A stretch of DNA of 64,000 nucleotides from Marinobacterium aestuarii (GCF_001651805.1 NZ_CP015839.1:1798001-1862000), one strand, 5' to 3'; shown: positions 54,041 to 63,199, counted from the stretch's first letter. The notes: generated from the sequence alone by a model not told the origin. Numbers and translations are program-made.

Positions 54041-55950
54041 GCAGCGGCTACCTGATCGCCGGTCATTGAGCGCCTGATACTGGCCTCGAACATCAGCAGC
54101 GCCCAGAGCGTAACGCTGTGATCGCTGGTCCCGTGGATATGTTCGTCGGCCAGACGGTCCAGGGTCTTCTGATTGAAAATTCCCAGGGTCTGCAAATGCC
54201 CCCGCAGGATGCGTTGGCGCAGAGTGTCGGCCAGGGGGCCACGCATCCAGCGGGCGACGGGTACGCCAAAGCCCATCTTGGGCCTGTAGAGCACGTTACT
54301 GGGCAGATGGGGCTCCAGCGCGCGCTTGAATATGTGTTTGCCCTCTCTGCGGTGCAGTTTCAGGTGTGCGGGAATGCGGTTGGCCCAGCCCACAAATTCG
54401 TGGTCCAGGAGCGGCACCCGCACTTCCAGGCTGTGGGCCATGCTGGCGCGGTCCACCTTGGTGAGGATGTCGCCGGGCAGGTAGGTCTTCATATCCAGAT
54501 ACTGGATCAGCGACAGCGGGTCGTCGCCATCGAACTGTTGTTGATAGCCTTCGAACACTTCCAGGGGCCGGTAGCCGTTCAGACGCCTGTTGAATTCGGG
54601 CGTGAACAGTTGCTTGAAGATCGACTCAGGCGTGAAGGATACGGTATGCAGGTAGGCGGCCAGCGCTTCGCGCTGCAGTGCCTGGAAAGTCGATTTGGCA
54701 CGCAGATACCTGGGCGCCCGATCCAGTTTGGGGTAGTAGTTGCCCAGCAAGCCGAACACCGGCTTGCGGATCGCCGCAGGGACCAGCCCGCGGATCCGCT
54801 CCTCGAGCAGATGCCAGCGGTAGCGGCGATAGCCCGCGAACAGCTCGTCACCGCCATCGCCGGACAGGCAGACGGTTACCCGCTTTTTGGCCTGCTCGCA
54901 GACCCGGTAGGTCGGGATCGCCGAGCTGTCGGCGTAGGGTTCGTCGTAGAGGCTCGAGAGGGTGTCGAGCAGGCCGAAATCGTCCACCGCCACCTGGTGC
55001 TCCTGGTGATTGGTCTGGTAGCGCTCGGCCACCTGGCGAGCAAACTCGGTTTCGTTGAAGCTGGGAACGTCGAAACCGATGGAGCAGGTGTTGACCGGCT
55101 GTTCCATCAGCCCGGCCATCAGGGCAACCACGGCGCTGGAGTCGACCCCGCCGGAGAGGAAGGCGCCGATCGGTACCTCGGAAACCAGGCGGATACCGAC
55201 CGCCTCGCGCAGCCGTTCGATCAGCTCCTCATCCAGTTGCTGTTGGTCGTGCACCTGAAAGGGGTCGGCGAAGCTGGCGTCCCAGTACTGCTCGATGGTG
55301 GGGCTAGTCTGGCCCCGTTCCAGTAGCAGCGTATGGCCCGGCGGCAGTTTATGGGCACCGGCAAAAATCGACTTGGGGTCGGGGATGTAGCCAAAGGTGA
55401 AATAGTCGGCAATGGCGCGGGCATCGAGCTGACGGTCGAGCCGGGGAAGGCACTGCAGTGCCTTGAGCTCGGAGGCAAAGGCCAGCTGGCGGCCATTGAT
55501 CAGGCTGTAGTAGAGCGGTTTTATCCCCAGTCGGTCGCGGGCGATGAAAAGTTGCTCGTTGTCCTTATCCCAGATGGCAAAGGCGAACATGCCGCGCAGT
55601 CTCTTGACGCACGCCTTGCCCCAGATCTTCCAGGCCTGCAGGATGACCTCGGTGTCCGAGTGGGTGCGAAAGCCAGCGCCGAGGCCTTTGAGCTCTTCAC
55701 GCAGGGATGCGAAGTTGTAGATCTCGCCGTTGAAGACGATGACCGCGTTGTTCTCGACGTTGACCAGCGGCTGTTGGCCGCTGGCGATGTCGATGATCGA
55801 CAGGCGCCGGTGGGCCAGTCCCAGGGGGCCTGCAATGTAGCTGTCGCCGGCGTCCGGGCCGCGGTGGATCTGGATATCGTTCATCCGTTGCAGCAGTCCG
55901 GCGTCAACCGGTTGGAGATCCAGATTAAGCAGTCCAGCGATTCCGCACAT
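54037..55950 (-). CDS. Asparagine synthase-type amidotransferase, XrtA-associated (TIGR03108-like)
   Basis: A 637-residue complete class II glutamine amidotransferase. Cys2 (MCGIAGLLNL) is the nucleophile; IQIHRGPDAG, LAHRRLSIID, NGEIYNF and the PP-loop IGAFLSGGVDSSAVVAL are present, and the C-terminus has LEVRVPLLDHEFVGWA. Enzymes of this type sit in XrtA exopolysaccharide loci and probably amidate a sugar acid. Contrast the Cys-less relative at 40134. GGGAG precedes the ATG. Confidence 0.92.
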   Translation of the reverse strand: MCGIAGLLNLDLQPVDAGLLQRMNDIQIHRGPDAGDSYIAGPLGLAHRRLSIIDIASGQQPLVNVENNAVIVFNGEIYNFASLREELKGLGAGFRTHSDTEVILQAWKIWGKACVKRLRGMFAFAIWDKDNEQLFIARDRLGIKPLYYSLINGRQLAFASELKALQCLPRLDRQLDARAIADYFTFGYIPDPKSIFAGAHKLPPGHTLLLERGQTSPTIEQYWDASFADPFQVHDQQQLDEELIERLREAVGIRLVSEVPIGAFLSGGVDSSAVVALMAGLMEQPVNTCSIGFDVPSFNETEFARQVAERYQTNHQEHQVAVDDFGLLDTLSSLYDEPYADSSAIPTYRVCEQAKKRVTVCLSGDGGDELFAGYRRYRWHLLEERIRGLVPAAIRKPVFGLLGNYYPKLDRAPRYLRAKSTFQALQREALAAYLHTVSFTPESIFKQLFTPEFNRRLNGYRPLEVFEGYQQQFDGDDPLSLIQYLDMKTYLPGDILTKVDRASMAHSLEVRVPLLDHEFVGWANRIPAHLKLHRREGKHIFKRALEPHLPSNVLYRPKMGFGVPVARWMRGPLADTLRQRILRGHLQTLGIFNQKTLDRLADEHIHGTSDHSVTLWALLMFEASIRRSMTGDQVAAA

Positions 55951-55960
55951 AAAGGGCTCC

Positions 55961-56095
55961 CTAACCCGAGGCTACGTTTGAAGCGTGGACAAGGTCTCGG
56001 TATCTTGCCACCCAAGTATCCAGGCCGCCGGTGCCGAAGCGGCTTTTGATATCGGCGATTTGGGTGATATCGGTGATAGGGTGGGGGATGCTCAT
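55961..56095 (-). CDS. Short 44-aa ORF, possibly a truncated gene remnant
   Basis: This ORF starts with an ATG overlapping the stop of the upstream glycosyltransferase gene (ATGA) and ends 10 bases before the amidotransferase gene. It encodes MSIPHPITDITQIADIKSR and so on, with no recognisable family. The overlap argues that it is translated; its tiny size suggests a gene reduced by an internal deletion, or just a coupling peptide. Confidence 0.4.
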   Translation of the reverse strand: MSIPHPITDITQIADIKSRFGTGGLDTWVARYRDLVHASNVASG

Positions 56096-57303
56096 GTCGC
56101 GGTGCCTTCCAGCAAAGCCGATAGTGGCCCCAGCGTTTTTTCCCAGCCGAACTGGTTGACGACCCAGGCTCTGTTGGCCGCGTTGTTTCCGGGGCGTTTG
56201 TGCTCCAGCAGGCGGTTACAGGCGCGGCTGAAGTCGTCGGGTGAGTCGGCGACCTCGAGGCAGAGGTCAGAGTGGTGATGAATCCCCTCCATGGCCATGG
56301 AGGTGGCCACGATCGGCTTGCCCATGGCCATGGCTTCCAGCACCTTGTTCTGAATACCTCGAGCGATTTGCAAGGGGGCGATCACCAGTTCTGCGTCATG
56401 CAAATAAGGTCGGACATCCAGCACACGCCCGGTCACATGGACCCCAGGCAAACGTTCGAGCGCGCAGGTTTCTGCCGTGGGATTGCCGCCGACGATATAA
56501 AAATGCAGGTCAGGATACAGCTGTTTCAATCTGGGCCACACCTGCTGACAAAACCAGTCTGTGGCATCGACATTGGCCCAGTAATCCATAGCCCCGGTAA
56601 ACACCAGATAGGGGGTCTGACAGCAGGTTTCCGAGGTTTCAAAGCTTGCTGATGGGTTGAAGTACCGGGTATCGACGCCGTTGAGCAGGTGAACCACCTT
56701 GGATGCCAGGGAGGCTGGAAGCTGGTTGCTGAACAGGCGTGCCTCTTCGTTGGAGACGAACACGCAGGTGTCAAAAATCTGGGCAATGCGGTTTTCATAA
56801 CGACGCAGAGTGCGGTGCTCGCGCAGGTAAACCCAGCGGGCGAGGCCGCGTTTCTTGTCTGCGTACTGTGCCCATTTGTCGGAATCAACATCCACGAAAT
56901 CGATGACCCTTTTCAGGTGGGAGAAACGCTTCCCTTCCAGGTACTGCGCCATTGATGAGGAGAACACCAGCGCGCGCTTGATGGCGTGCCGCTCGATCGT
57001 TTGAGTGACCCACTGCTGCATCTGTGACGTTCGATAGTAGGGGAGCGTGATCGGCTTGCCGCTGCTCAAGGCTTCGAGTCCCTTGAAGTAGCGCGAAGAC
57101 TTTTTGAGCGGCACACAGTTAAGAGATTCGCAGAAGGGTAGCAGTTTATCGGTGTGCTCCCAGTCCAGAGGGTCATCGACGAAACAGCCGAGGTGCACCT
57201 TGTACTGCCTGGCAAGCGCTTGCAGCAGGTGATAGGAGCGGATCTTATCGCCCTTGTTGGGTGGATAAGGAATGCGGTGGACCAGAAAAACAATATGCTC
57301 CAT
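56092..57303 (-). CDS. XrtA-associated sugar transferase (TIGR03087-like)
   Basis: A 403-residue GT-B enzyme. The start IVFLVHRIPYPPNKGDKIRS and the middle RVIDFVDVDSDKWAQYADKK, CVFVSNEEA and LLNGVDTRYFNPS are hallmarks of the PEP-CTERM/EpsH1-associated transferase family. The donor-site region VIAPLQIARGIQNKVLEAMA follows. It is the first gene of the minus-strand cluster part 54.0-57.3 kb, so a promoter should lie just above 57303. Confidence 0.92.
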   Translation of the reverse strand: MEHIVFLVHRIPYPPNKGDKIRSYHLLQALARQYKVHLGCFVDDPLDWEHTDKLLPFCESLNCVPLKKSSRYFKGLEALSSGKPITLPYYRTSQMQQWVTQTIERHAIKRALVFSSSMAQYLEGKRFSHLKRVIDFVDVDSDKWAQYADKKRGLARWVYLREHRTLRRYENRIAQIFDTCVFVSNEEARLFSNQLPASLASKVVHLLNGVDTRYFNPSASFETSETCCQTPYLVFTGAMDYWANVDATDWFCQQVWPRLKQLYPDLHFYIVGGNPTAETCALERLPGVHVTGRVLDVRPYLHDAELVIAPLQIARGIQNKVLEAMAMGKPIVATSMAMEGIHHHSDLCLEVADSPDDFSRACNRLLEHKRPGNNAANRAWVVNQFGWEKTLGPLSALLEGTAT

Positions 57304-58193
57304 TTCCCCTGATTCCTTAGCCCGATGCCTGACGCTTATTTCTCTAGTGCTGGAGTTTGTGCCGCCAGCGGTGTGGAGCCCGCATTCTCCTGTTTACGTG
57401 AGTTAGGCGAAGGTCAGACCGGCAGTGTACTGTGGCGCGCAACGCTTGGTTGCGCGGCACGAATCAGTCTAGGCTATGGACTGCCTGCGTGCAAAAATGC
57501 AGTTGTCCCACCATGCTTAGGCGAGGTCAAGCAGGATTCGGGGTAACCTGTACAACAGGGAGTTTCTGTGTGGACATCAATGTCAAAAGTCCGATGAAAA
57601 ACAGCAGCCGACAGCAGCCGACAGCGGCTGGCACATTCTGCTGGCGCCTTCGGCGCACGTACAGTCCAGGCTAACCTCGACTCGTGGATAATTGCTTAAT
57701 TCTGACTGAGCAGTTTTCTTATTAAATATTTCTTTGTTAAGAGTATTTAATAAGGCTTTAGCTAAAAATGTTGAGTATTACGGCCGTGCTTAAGTCACCG
57801 CTTCGTCCGGCGCCCCAATGCCCACAGTGTCAACAGTAGCAAGCAGCGCTTCCCGCGCTCGAAGCGATAAGGAAAAGCCAGAATCGACGAAAGTAGTGCT
57901 GTGCGGTGATAGAGCCAATCAGGGGTGCGGTGTTGTAATTACTACTAAATTTACGAAGCCCTGTAGTCACCGGAGCTGCAAACCGACCCTGACTGTTCTG
58001 GCGCCGTATGCGGGCTCGGTCCAGGGTGGGTGCCCGTGAGTCTAAATTAAATGGACGTGGCCTCTGGCAACTTTGACAGACTCTTCTAGACTTCCCTTGA
58101 GGTTCTAAGGGAGATTCTCAAGGTCGAAGGTTGCCGGAAAGCGGGGCAAGCCCGAACTGGCCGATGGATTCTATCAATCAAGGTAAGTTGTAC
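57304..58193. other. ~890-base divergent intergenic region between the two glycan clusters
   Basis: No convincing gene. It holds a tandem 10-mer ACAGCAGCCG (57601-57620) with a nearby CAGCCG/CGGCTG stem, an AT-rich stretch (57690-57790) with a perfect 11-bp inverted repeat, and overlapping small hairpins near 58093-58123 just before the acetyltransferase gene. Promoters for both directions probably lie here. Short ORFs at 57325 and 57818 look spurious or decayed. Confidence 0.5.
57718..57754. promoter_or_regulatory. Perfect AT-rich inverted repeat, candidate operator
   Basis: CTTATTAAATA (57718-57728) and TATTTAATAAG (57744-57754) are exact inverted repeats with a 15-base spacer in the AT-rich core of the divergent region. 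It may be a binding site for a regulator such as an H-NS-type or dimeric activator, or simply an AT-rich promoter element. Confidence 0.4.
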
Positions 58194-58703
58194 ATGATTG
58201 CAGATGATGTAGTACTGGGCGAAAACGTTTTTATTCCCCAACCTGCTCTTGTCAATCTATACGGGTGTACCATCGGGGATCATTCCAGAATCGGTGCCTT
58301 TGTCGAGCTCCAGAAGGGCGTAAAAATCGGCGTCAATTGCAAGGTGTCCAGCCACTCATTCCTGTGTGAAGGCGTTACGCTGGAAGAGGGCGTATTTGTT
58401 GGTCATGGGGTGATGTTCACCAACGACCTTTACCCACAGGCGGTAACTCAGGACGGCACACTGCAAACCGAAGCCGACTGGCAGGTAGTTCTGACCCGCG
58501 TGTGTTCGAGAGCCTCGATCGGCTCCAACGCGACCATTCTTGCCGGCTTGACCATCGGTCAGGGCGCGCTCGTCGGGGCAGGTGCCGTCGTTGCACATGA
58601 CGTACCTGAGTTTGCCATCGTCGCCGGCGTGCCAGCGCGCATCGTCGGAGATACCCGGAAGAAAACGTCAACCGAGGGAGCAAGCCAGGAAGCTCTGTCA
58701 TGA
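58194..58703 (+). CDS. Hexapeptide-repeat acetyltransferase (WbpD-like)
   Basis: About 169 residues forming a left-handed parallel beta-helix: DDVVLGENVFIPQPALVNLY, IGDHSRIGAFVELQKGVKIG, the catalytic-loop FVGHGVMFTNDLYPQAV, and ATILAGLTIGQGALVGAGAVV. It resembles the N-acetyltransferases that finish UDP-2,3-diacetamido uronic acids. The ATG at 58194 has AAGG ten bases upstream; longer forms from 58164 or a TTG at 58131 lack a ribosome-binding site. Its stop overlaps the next gene by 4 bases. Confidence 0.85.
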   Translation: MIADDVVLGENVFIPQPALVNLYGCTIGDHSRIGAFVELQKGVKIGVNCKVSSHSFLCEGVTLEEGVFVGHGVMFTNDLYPQAVTQDGTLQTEADWQVVLTRVCSRASIGSNATILAGLTIGQGALVGAGAVVAHDVPEFAIVAGVPARIVGDTRKKTSTEGASQEALS

Positions 58704-59074
58704 ATACGACAGGGATGCTGTTGATCGCGCTCAGCGCGATCATGACAGGTGCCGCTAATCTTCTGTTGCGGGCGGGTGTACTGAAATTCGGCGACTTCAG
58801 CCTGGCCGCCAACCGGATTATCGACGGCCTGATAGGCCTCAGCCTGCAACCGCTCTTCATGCTCGGAATGCTCTTCTATGGTTTGGCCGCCATCGTCTGG
58901 TTCAGCGCACTTTCGAAGCTGGAACTTAGTATCGGCTACCCGATACTGGTAGGCCTGACATTCGTCCTTGTGGCCAGCGGCAGCAGTCTGTTTTTCGGTG
59001 AAGTCCTTTCTGCGCAAAAACTCCTTGGAATGGCGATGATATTAGGTGGTATCGCTGTAATTGCCCACGTCTGA
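58700..59074 (+). CDS. Small EamA/SMR-like membrane protein
   Basis: A 124-residue protein with four hydrophobic helices: MLLIALSAIMTGAANLLLRAG, LGMLFYGLAAIVWFSALSKL, GYPILVGLTFVLVASGSSLFF and LLGMAMILGGIAVIAHV. It is like small multidrug-resistance or ArnE-type transporters. In this setting it may flip a lipid-linked sugar. It overlaps the acetyltransferase gene and precedes the dehydrogenase by 15 bases. Confidence 0.8.
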   Translation: MNTTGMLLIALSAIMTGAANLLLRAGVLKFGDFSLAANRIIDGLIGLSLQPLFMLGMLFYGLAAIVWFSALSKLELSIGYPILVGLTFVLVASGSSLFFGEVLSAQKLLGMAMILGGIAVIAHV

Positions 59075-59089
59075 CACAGGGGTTGATAG

Positions 59090-60106
59090 ATGCTCAATAT
59101 CGGCGTTATCGGCTATGGTTACTGGGGGCCGAATCTTGTACGAAACTTTAACGAGACGGGCGTAGTCCAGGTGATGGCGGTTAGCGACATGAATCCGGCG
59201 CGGTTACAGCTGGTAAAACAGCGCTATCCAGCAACTCGCACGACTATCAATCATCGTGACCTCTTGACGGCCAATGATATCCACGCGGTGGCGATTGCCA
59301 CACCGGTCCATACACACTTTCCACTGGCGATGGAGGCGCTCAAGGCTGGCAAACACGTATTCCTCGAAAAGCCATTGACCGAAACCACCGAGCAGGCGCG
59401 GCGGTTGATCGACGAAGCGGATAAACGCGGGCTGATTCTGATGGTGGATCATACTTTCATCTTCACAGGTGCCGTACGCAAGATGCGCCAATTGGTGGAG
59501 AGCGGTGAGCTCGGTGATATCTATTACTACGACTCGGTGAGGGTCAACCTGGGGCTGTTTCAGCCCGATATTAACGTGATCTGGGATCTGGCCGTCCACG
59601 ATCTGGCTATCATGAACTTCGTCTTCGATCAGAAGCCTGTCGCTGTTTCCGCCACCGGTATGGGCCATGTGCCGGGCAAGCCTGCAGATATCGCCTACCT
59701 GTCACTCTTTTTTGAAAACAACATGATGGGCCATATACACATCAATTGGCTGTCGCCGGTAAAGTTGCGCCGCTCCATGATCGCCGGTACCAGGAAGATG
59801 GTGGTCTACGATGATCTCGAGCCGAGCGAAAAGATCAAGATCTACGACAAAGGGATCACCGTCAGTGAGCGCCAGGCGCTTTATGACCACTTGGTCGGCT
59901 ACCGGGTCGGCGACATGGTGGCGCCGCAGATTGAGAATCACGAAGCGTTGAACTTCGAAGCGAGGTACTTCGCCGACTGTATCGCCAAGGGCGAACAGCC
60001 GGTCAATAATGGTCAGGCGGGCCTGGAGGTGGTGGAAATTCTGGAAGCTGCCACACGCTCGATGCAGGAGAAAGGCTGCACTATCGAACTCAGTGCAGGG
60101 AGCTGA
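59090..60106 (+). CDS. Gfo/Idh/MocA oxidoreductase (nucleotide-sugar dehydrogenase, WbpB-like)
   Basis: A 338-residue NAD-dependent dehydrogenase. The Rossmann motif GVIGYGYWG begins at residue 5. GKHVFLEKPLTETTEQA holds the conserved EKP, and VIWDLAVHDLAIMNFV the catalytic-region Asp-x3-His-Asp. WbpB-type enzymes oxidise C3 of UDP-GlcNAcA, which WbpE-type enzymes then aminate; the next gene is such an aminotransferase. The exact substrate is inferred from the gene order. Confidence 0.9.
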   Translation: MLNIGVIGYGYWGPNLVRNFNETGVVQVMAVSDMNPARLQLVKQRYPATRTTINHRDLLTANDIHAVAIATPVHTHFPLAMEALKAGKHVFLEKPLTETTEQARRLIDEADKRGLILMVDHTFIFTGAVRKMRQLVESGELGDIYYYDSVRVNLGLFQPDINVIWDLAVHDLAIMNFVFDQKPVAVSATGMGHVPGKPADIAYLSLFFENNMMGHIHINWLSPVKLRRSMIAGTRKMVVYDDLEPSEKIKIYDKGITVSERQALYDHLVGYRVGDMVAPQIENHEALNFEARYFADCIAKGEQPVNNGQAGLEVVEILEAATRSMQEKGCTIELSAGS

Positions 60107-60110
60107 AAAG

Positions 60111-61214
60111 ATGATCCCGTTTCTTGATCTGAAAGCCCAGTACCGCTCCATCAAGGAGGAGATCGACCAGGCCGTGCTCAATACCCTGGCCAGCAGTCAG
60201 TATGTACTGGGCGCTGAGGTGTCTGCCTTTGAAGAGGAGTTCGCCGAATACTGCGGCGCTGCTCATGGCATCGCCGTCAATAGTGGTACCAGCGCGCTGC
60301 ATTTGGCACTGCTGACGGCTGAGATCGGTCCGGGTGACGAGGTGATCACTGTCTCCAACACCTTTGTTGCGACGGTCGCAGCAATAGACTATTGCGGCGC
60401 GATAGCGGTATTTGTGGACGTAGACCCCGATACCCTGAATATGGACCCGACTCTGATAGAGTCGGCCATCACCGAGCGTACCCGGGCGATCCTGCCGGTG
60501 CATCTGCATGGTCATCCCGCCGACCTTGACCCGATTCTGGAAGTCGCCAGGCGCCACAATCTGCGGGTGATTGAAGATGCCTGCCAGGCCCATGGTGCCG
60601 AATACAAAGGCAGGCGCGTGGGCGGCATCGGGGATCTCGGCTGCTTCAGCTTTTATCCGGGGAAAAATCTGGGCGCCTGCGGCGAAGGCGGTATGGTGGT
60701 CACTCAGAACCAAGCCTTTGCCAATAAGATCCGGTTACTTCGGGACTGGGGCCAGGAGAAGAAGTACCACCATGTGCTCAAGGGCTACAACTACCGAATG
60801 GACGGCATACAGGGTGCCATTCTCAGGGTCAAACTGAGGCACCTGGATGACTGGACAGCCGCACGTCGTGAGGTAGCGCACCAGTACAATGAGCAGTTGG
60901 CGGGTTTGGCGCTAAGGATCCCCACGGAGAAGCCCTGGGCGAAGCCGGTCTATCACGTCTATGCGGTACGCACTCAGGAGCGAGATGCGCTGCAGCAGCA
61001 TCTGAATGAAAGGGGCGTGCAAACGGGGATCCATTACCCGATTCCGATTCATCTACAGAAGGCATATGCGGACTCTTCTTGCCATATAAATAGATTACCA
61101 ATCTGTGAAGAGTCTAGCAGCCACTTGCTATCCCTACCGATTTACCCGGAATTGTCTATCGAATCAATTGGAAAAATAAACACCACTTTAATACAGCACC
61201 TCAATCTGAACTAA
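60111..61214 (+). CDS. DegT/DnrJ/EryC1 sugar aminotransferase (WbpE-like)
   Basis: A 367-residue PLP enzyme. It starts MIPFLDLKAQYRSIKEE at the ATG at 60111 (4 bases after the dehydrogenase stop). AVNSGTSALHLAL, LPVHLHGHPADLDPI, VIEDACQAHGAEYKG and the PLP lysine Lys185 in SFYPGKNLGACGEGG are present. It should transfer an amino group to the 3-keto sugar. The final ~40 codons turn AT-rich, matching the next two genes, as if a recombination joint lies near 61060. Confidence 0.94.
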   Translation: MIPFLDLKAQYRSIKEEIDQAVLNTLASSQYVLGAEVSAFEEEFAEYCGAAHGIAVNSGTSALHLALLTAEIGPGDEVITVSNTFVATVAAIDYCGAIAVFVDVDPDTLNMDPTLIESAITERTRAILPVHLHGHPADLDPILEVARRHNLRVIEDACQAHGAEYKGRRVGGIGDLGCFSFYPGKNLGACGEGGMVVTQNQAFANKIRLLRDWGQEKKYHHVLKGYNYRMDGIQGAILRVKLRHLDDWTAARREVAHQYNEQLAGLALRIPTEKPWAKPVYHVYAVRTQERDALQQHLNERGVQTGIHYPIPIHLQKAYADSSCHINRLPICEESSSHLLSLPIYPELSIESIGKINTTLIQHLNLN

Positions 61215-61222
61215 CTAAAAAC

Positions 61223-62257
61223 ATGAATAATCAACGAAAGAATCGAATGCTAAGGTTAATGGCTACCAGTATAGCGCAATGCAAGTTGGATCTGACTGGC
61301 ACGACTGTACTGACAGAGGCGGCTACTGGTGCTTACGCATGTACACCGATTATCGCAGCAATGGCGGGCGCCGATAAAGTCTACGCATATACTAAAACGA
61401 CAAGGCACGGTACTTTTGATGAGGTTCGGTCTCTTACATTTGATCTGGCTGGCAAGGCTCAACTGATCGATAGAGTAGAGGTGATTGACACATTATCCGA
61501 AGAAATCATAGGCCGCATTGATATGTTGACTAACTCAGGCCATCTTCGTCCTATATCGAATGCGCTGATTAGCAAAATGAAGCCTGGGTCTGCAATACCT
61601 ATTATGTATGAGTCTTGGGAGCTAAGGGAATCTGACATAGATATTTCATTCTGCAAAAGCAGAAATGTTCTTGTTGCAGGAACTAATGAAAGACATCCTG
61701 ATATTGATGTTTTTTCTTACCTAGGGCTGATGGCGATAAATCTTCTAAACAGGGCTGGAGTTCCCTGCTACAAGAGTAATATACTTTTGATATGTGATAA
61801 TCCATTTTTATCCTATGTTGAAGATACACTTAATAAAGTAGGCGCTAGCGTAAGTGTTTCGGAAACCTTAGAATCTTCGAGTACAAATATGGATTTTGAT
61901 GCTGTTCTTATCGCAACCAATCCAAATTTTAATAAACCCATGGGCGAGAAAGAGTCTTCCTTTATTTCTCAATTTTGGCCAGAAACTACCGTAGTTCAAT
62001 TCTGGGGAGATATTGATCGAGAGTCTTTTTCAATTAAAAACGTTTATCCCTCCATATCGCCAAAAAATGGCCATATGGGAATACTACCTTCGGAGATAGG
62101 TGATGAGCCCATCGTTCGTTTACAAGCGGGTGGCTTGAAAGTGGGTTCAGAGCTTTTAAATGCCTACGCTCAAATTGAGCGTTATGATGAAGCGATAGCC
62201 CTTGCTTGCCAAAGGGGATACACGAATATGCCCGATTTTTATAAAAATGCAACTTAA
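61223..62257 (+). CDS. Unknown two-domain Rossmann-like protein
   Basis: A 344-residue protein I cannot assign. The first half (TEAATGAYACTPIIAAMAGA, ending IDMLTNSGHLRPIS) and the second (NILLICDNPFLSYVEDTLNK, FDAVLIATNP) each look like an alpha/beta Rossmann unit, as in two-domain dehydrogenases or ligases, but no classic GxGxxG is seen. The base composition is AT-rich versus genes up to 61 kb. It starts 8 bases after the aminotransferase. The gene order suggests a role in making or loading a modified amino sugar. Confidence 0.65.
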   Translation: MNNQRKNRMLRLMATSIAQCKLDLTGTTVLTEAATGAYACTPIIAAMAGADKVYAYTKTTRHGTFDEVRSLTFDLAGKAQLIDRVEVIDTLSEEIIGRIDMLTNSGHLRPISNALISKMKPGSAIPIMYESWELRESDIDISFCKSRNVLVAGTNERHPDIDVFSYLGLMAINLLNRAGVPCYKSNILLICDNPFLSYVEDTLNKVGASVSVSETLESSSTNMDFDAVLIATNPNFNKPMGEKESSFISQFWPETTVVQFWGDIDRESFSIKNVYPSISPKNGHMGILPSEIGDEPIVRLQAGGLKVGSELLNAYAQIERYDEAIALACQRGYTNMPDFYKNAT

Positions 62258-62295
62258 GGCTTGAATAATATTAATAATATGTGCGAGTGATTATA

Positions 62296-63183
62296 ATGAA
62301 CCTATCTGAAGTTTGCATGCTCTTTTCGATAGACTTAATTAATGAAGGTAGTTTTTCAGCTCTTGGTCTTCTATCGCATCGTAAACCGAAGGTACTCGTT
62401 AGACTCTACGACAAAAATTTTATCTCAGCACTTCTGGATAATGAAGAAATATCTTGTGTAATAACCACTTCTGGACTTTCGAATCAAATCCCAAAGGAAT
62501 TGGGGGTTGCAACCTGCGAGGATCCCGACAGTGTATTTTACGAACTCCACAAATACTTAGAAAAAAGCACTGATTTTTATTGGAGCAGTTTCGAAACTAA
62601 AATTGATGATAGTGTATTCGTTCATGAGTCTGCCCACATTGATAAGAAAAACGTAATCATAGGAAAAAACACAATCATAGAGCCAAACGCGACAATACTT
62701 GAAAGGTCAGTCATAGGTGATAATTGTATTATCAGGGCTGGTTGTGTCATCGGTGGTTGCGGTTTTGAACCCAAAAATGTTTCAGGTCGGCATATTGTTA
62801 TTCCTCATACCGGTGGGGTGAGAATTGGAAACAATGTTGAAATTCAATCAAACTCACATGTGGCTAGATCTGTTTATGGTGGCTTCACGGAAATTGGCGA
62901 AGGAACCAAAATTGATGGCATGGTACATATTTCCCACAATGTCATGATCGGTAGAAACTGTGAAATAGCCGCAAATGCAATGATTGCCGGAACTGTAGAA
63001 ATTGGCGATAACGTATGGATTGGACCAAGTTCATCGATATCATCAGAAATCCGTATTGGCGACAACGCTTACGTAACGATTGGAAGTACAGTGACGAAGA
63101 ATGTCGCCGCCAACCAGAGAGTAACAGGTAATTTCGCGATTGATCACTCTAAGTACATCGCGTTTATGAAATCAATTCGCTAG
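62296..63183 (+). CDS. LpxD-like hexapeptide acyltransferase
   Basis: About 295 residues. An N-terminal uridine-binding-like domain (to about 110) is followed by a left-handed beta-helix: NVIIGKNTIIEPNATILERS, VIGDNCIIRAGCVIGGCGFE, GVRIGNNVEIQSNSHVARS, MVHISHNVMIGRNCEIAANA and VWIGPSSSISSEIRIGDNAY. LpxD itself N-acylates UDP-3-O-acyl-glucosamine; a cluster copy probably acylates another UDP-amino sugar. The His in ISHNV matches the LpxD/LpxA catalytic area. AT-rich like its neighbour. A GTG at 62281 is an alternative start. Confidence 0.85.
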   Translation: MNLSEVCMLFSIDLINEGSFSALGLLSHRKPKVLVRLYDKNFISALLDNEEISCVITTSGLSNQIPKELGVATCEDPDSVFYELHKYLEKSTDFYWSSFETKIDDSVFVHESAHIDKKNVIIGKNTIIEPNATILERSVIGDNCIIRAGCVIGGCGFEPKNVSGRHIVIPHTGGVRIGNNVEIQSNSHVARSVYGGFTEIGEGTKIDGMVHISHNVMIGRNCEIAANAMIAGTVEIGDNVWIGPSSSISSEIRIGDNAYVTIGSTVTKNVAANQRVTGNFAIDHSKYIAFMKSIR

Positions 63184-63199
63184 CAGGCGGAGTATATCT

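Noticed and set aside
54118-55326. 402-codon plus-strand ORF opposite the amidotransferase
   Set aside because: Shadow of the complete Cys2 amidotransferase gene.
57601-57630. Tandem ACAGCAGCCG repeats as a CRISPR or iteron array
   Set aside because: Only two full 10-mers and one partial, with no spacers; too short for either.
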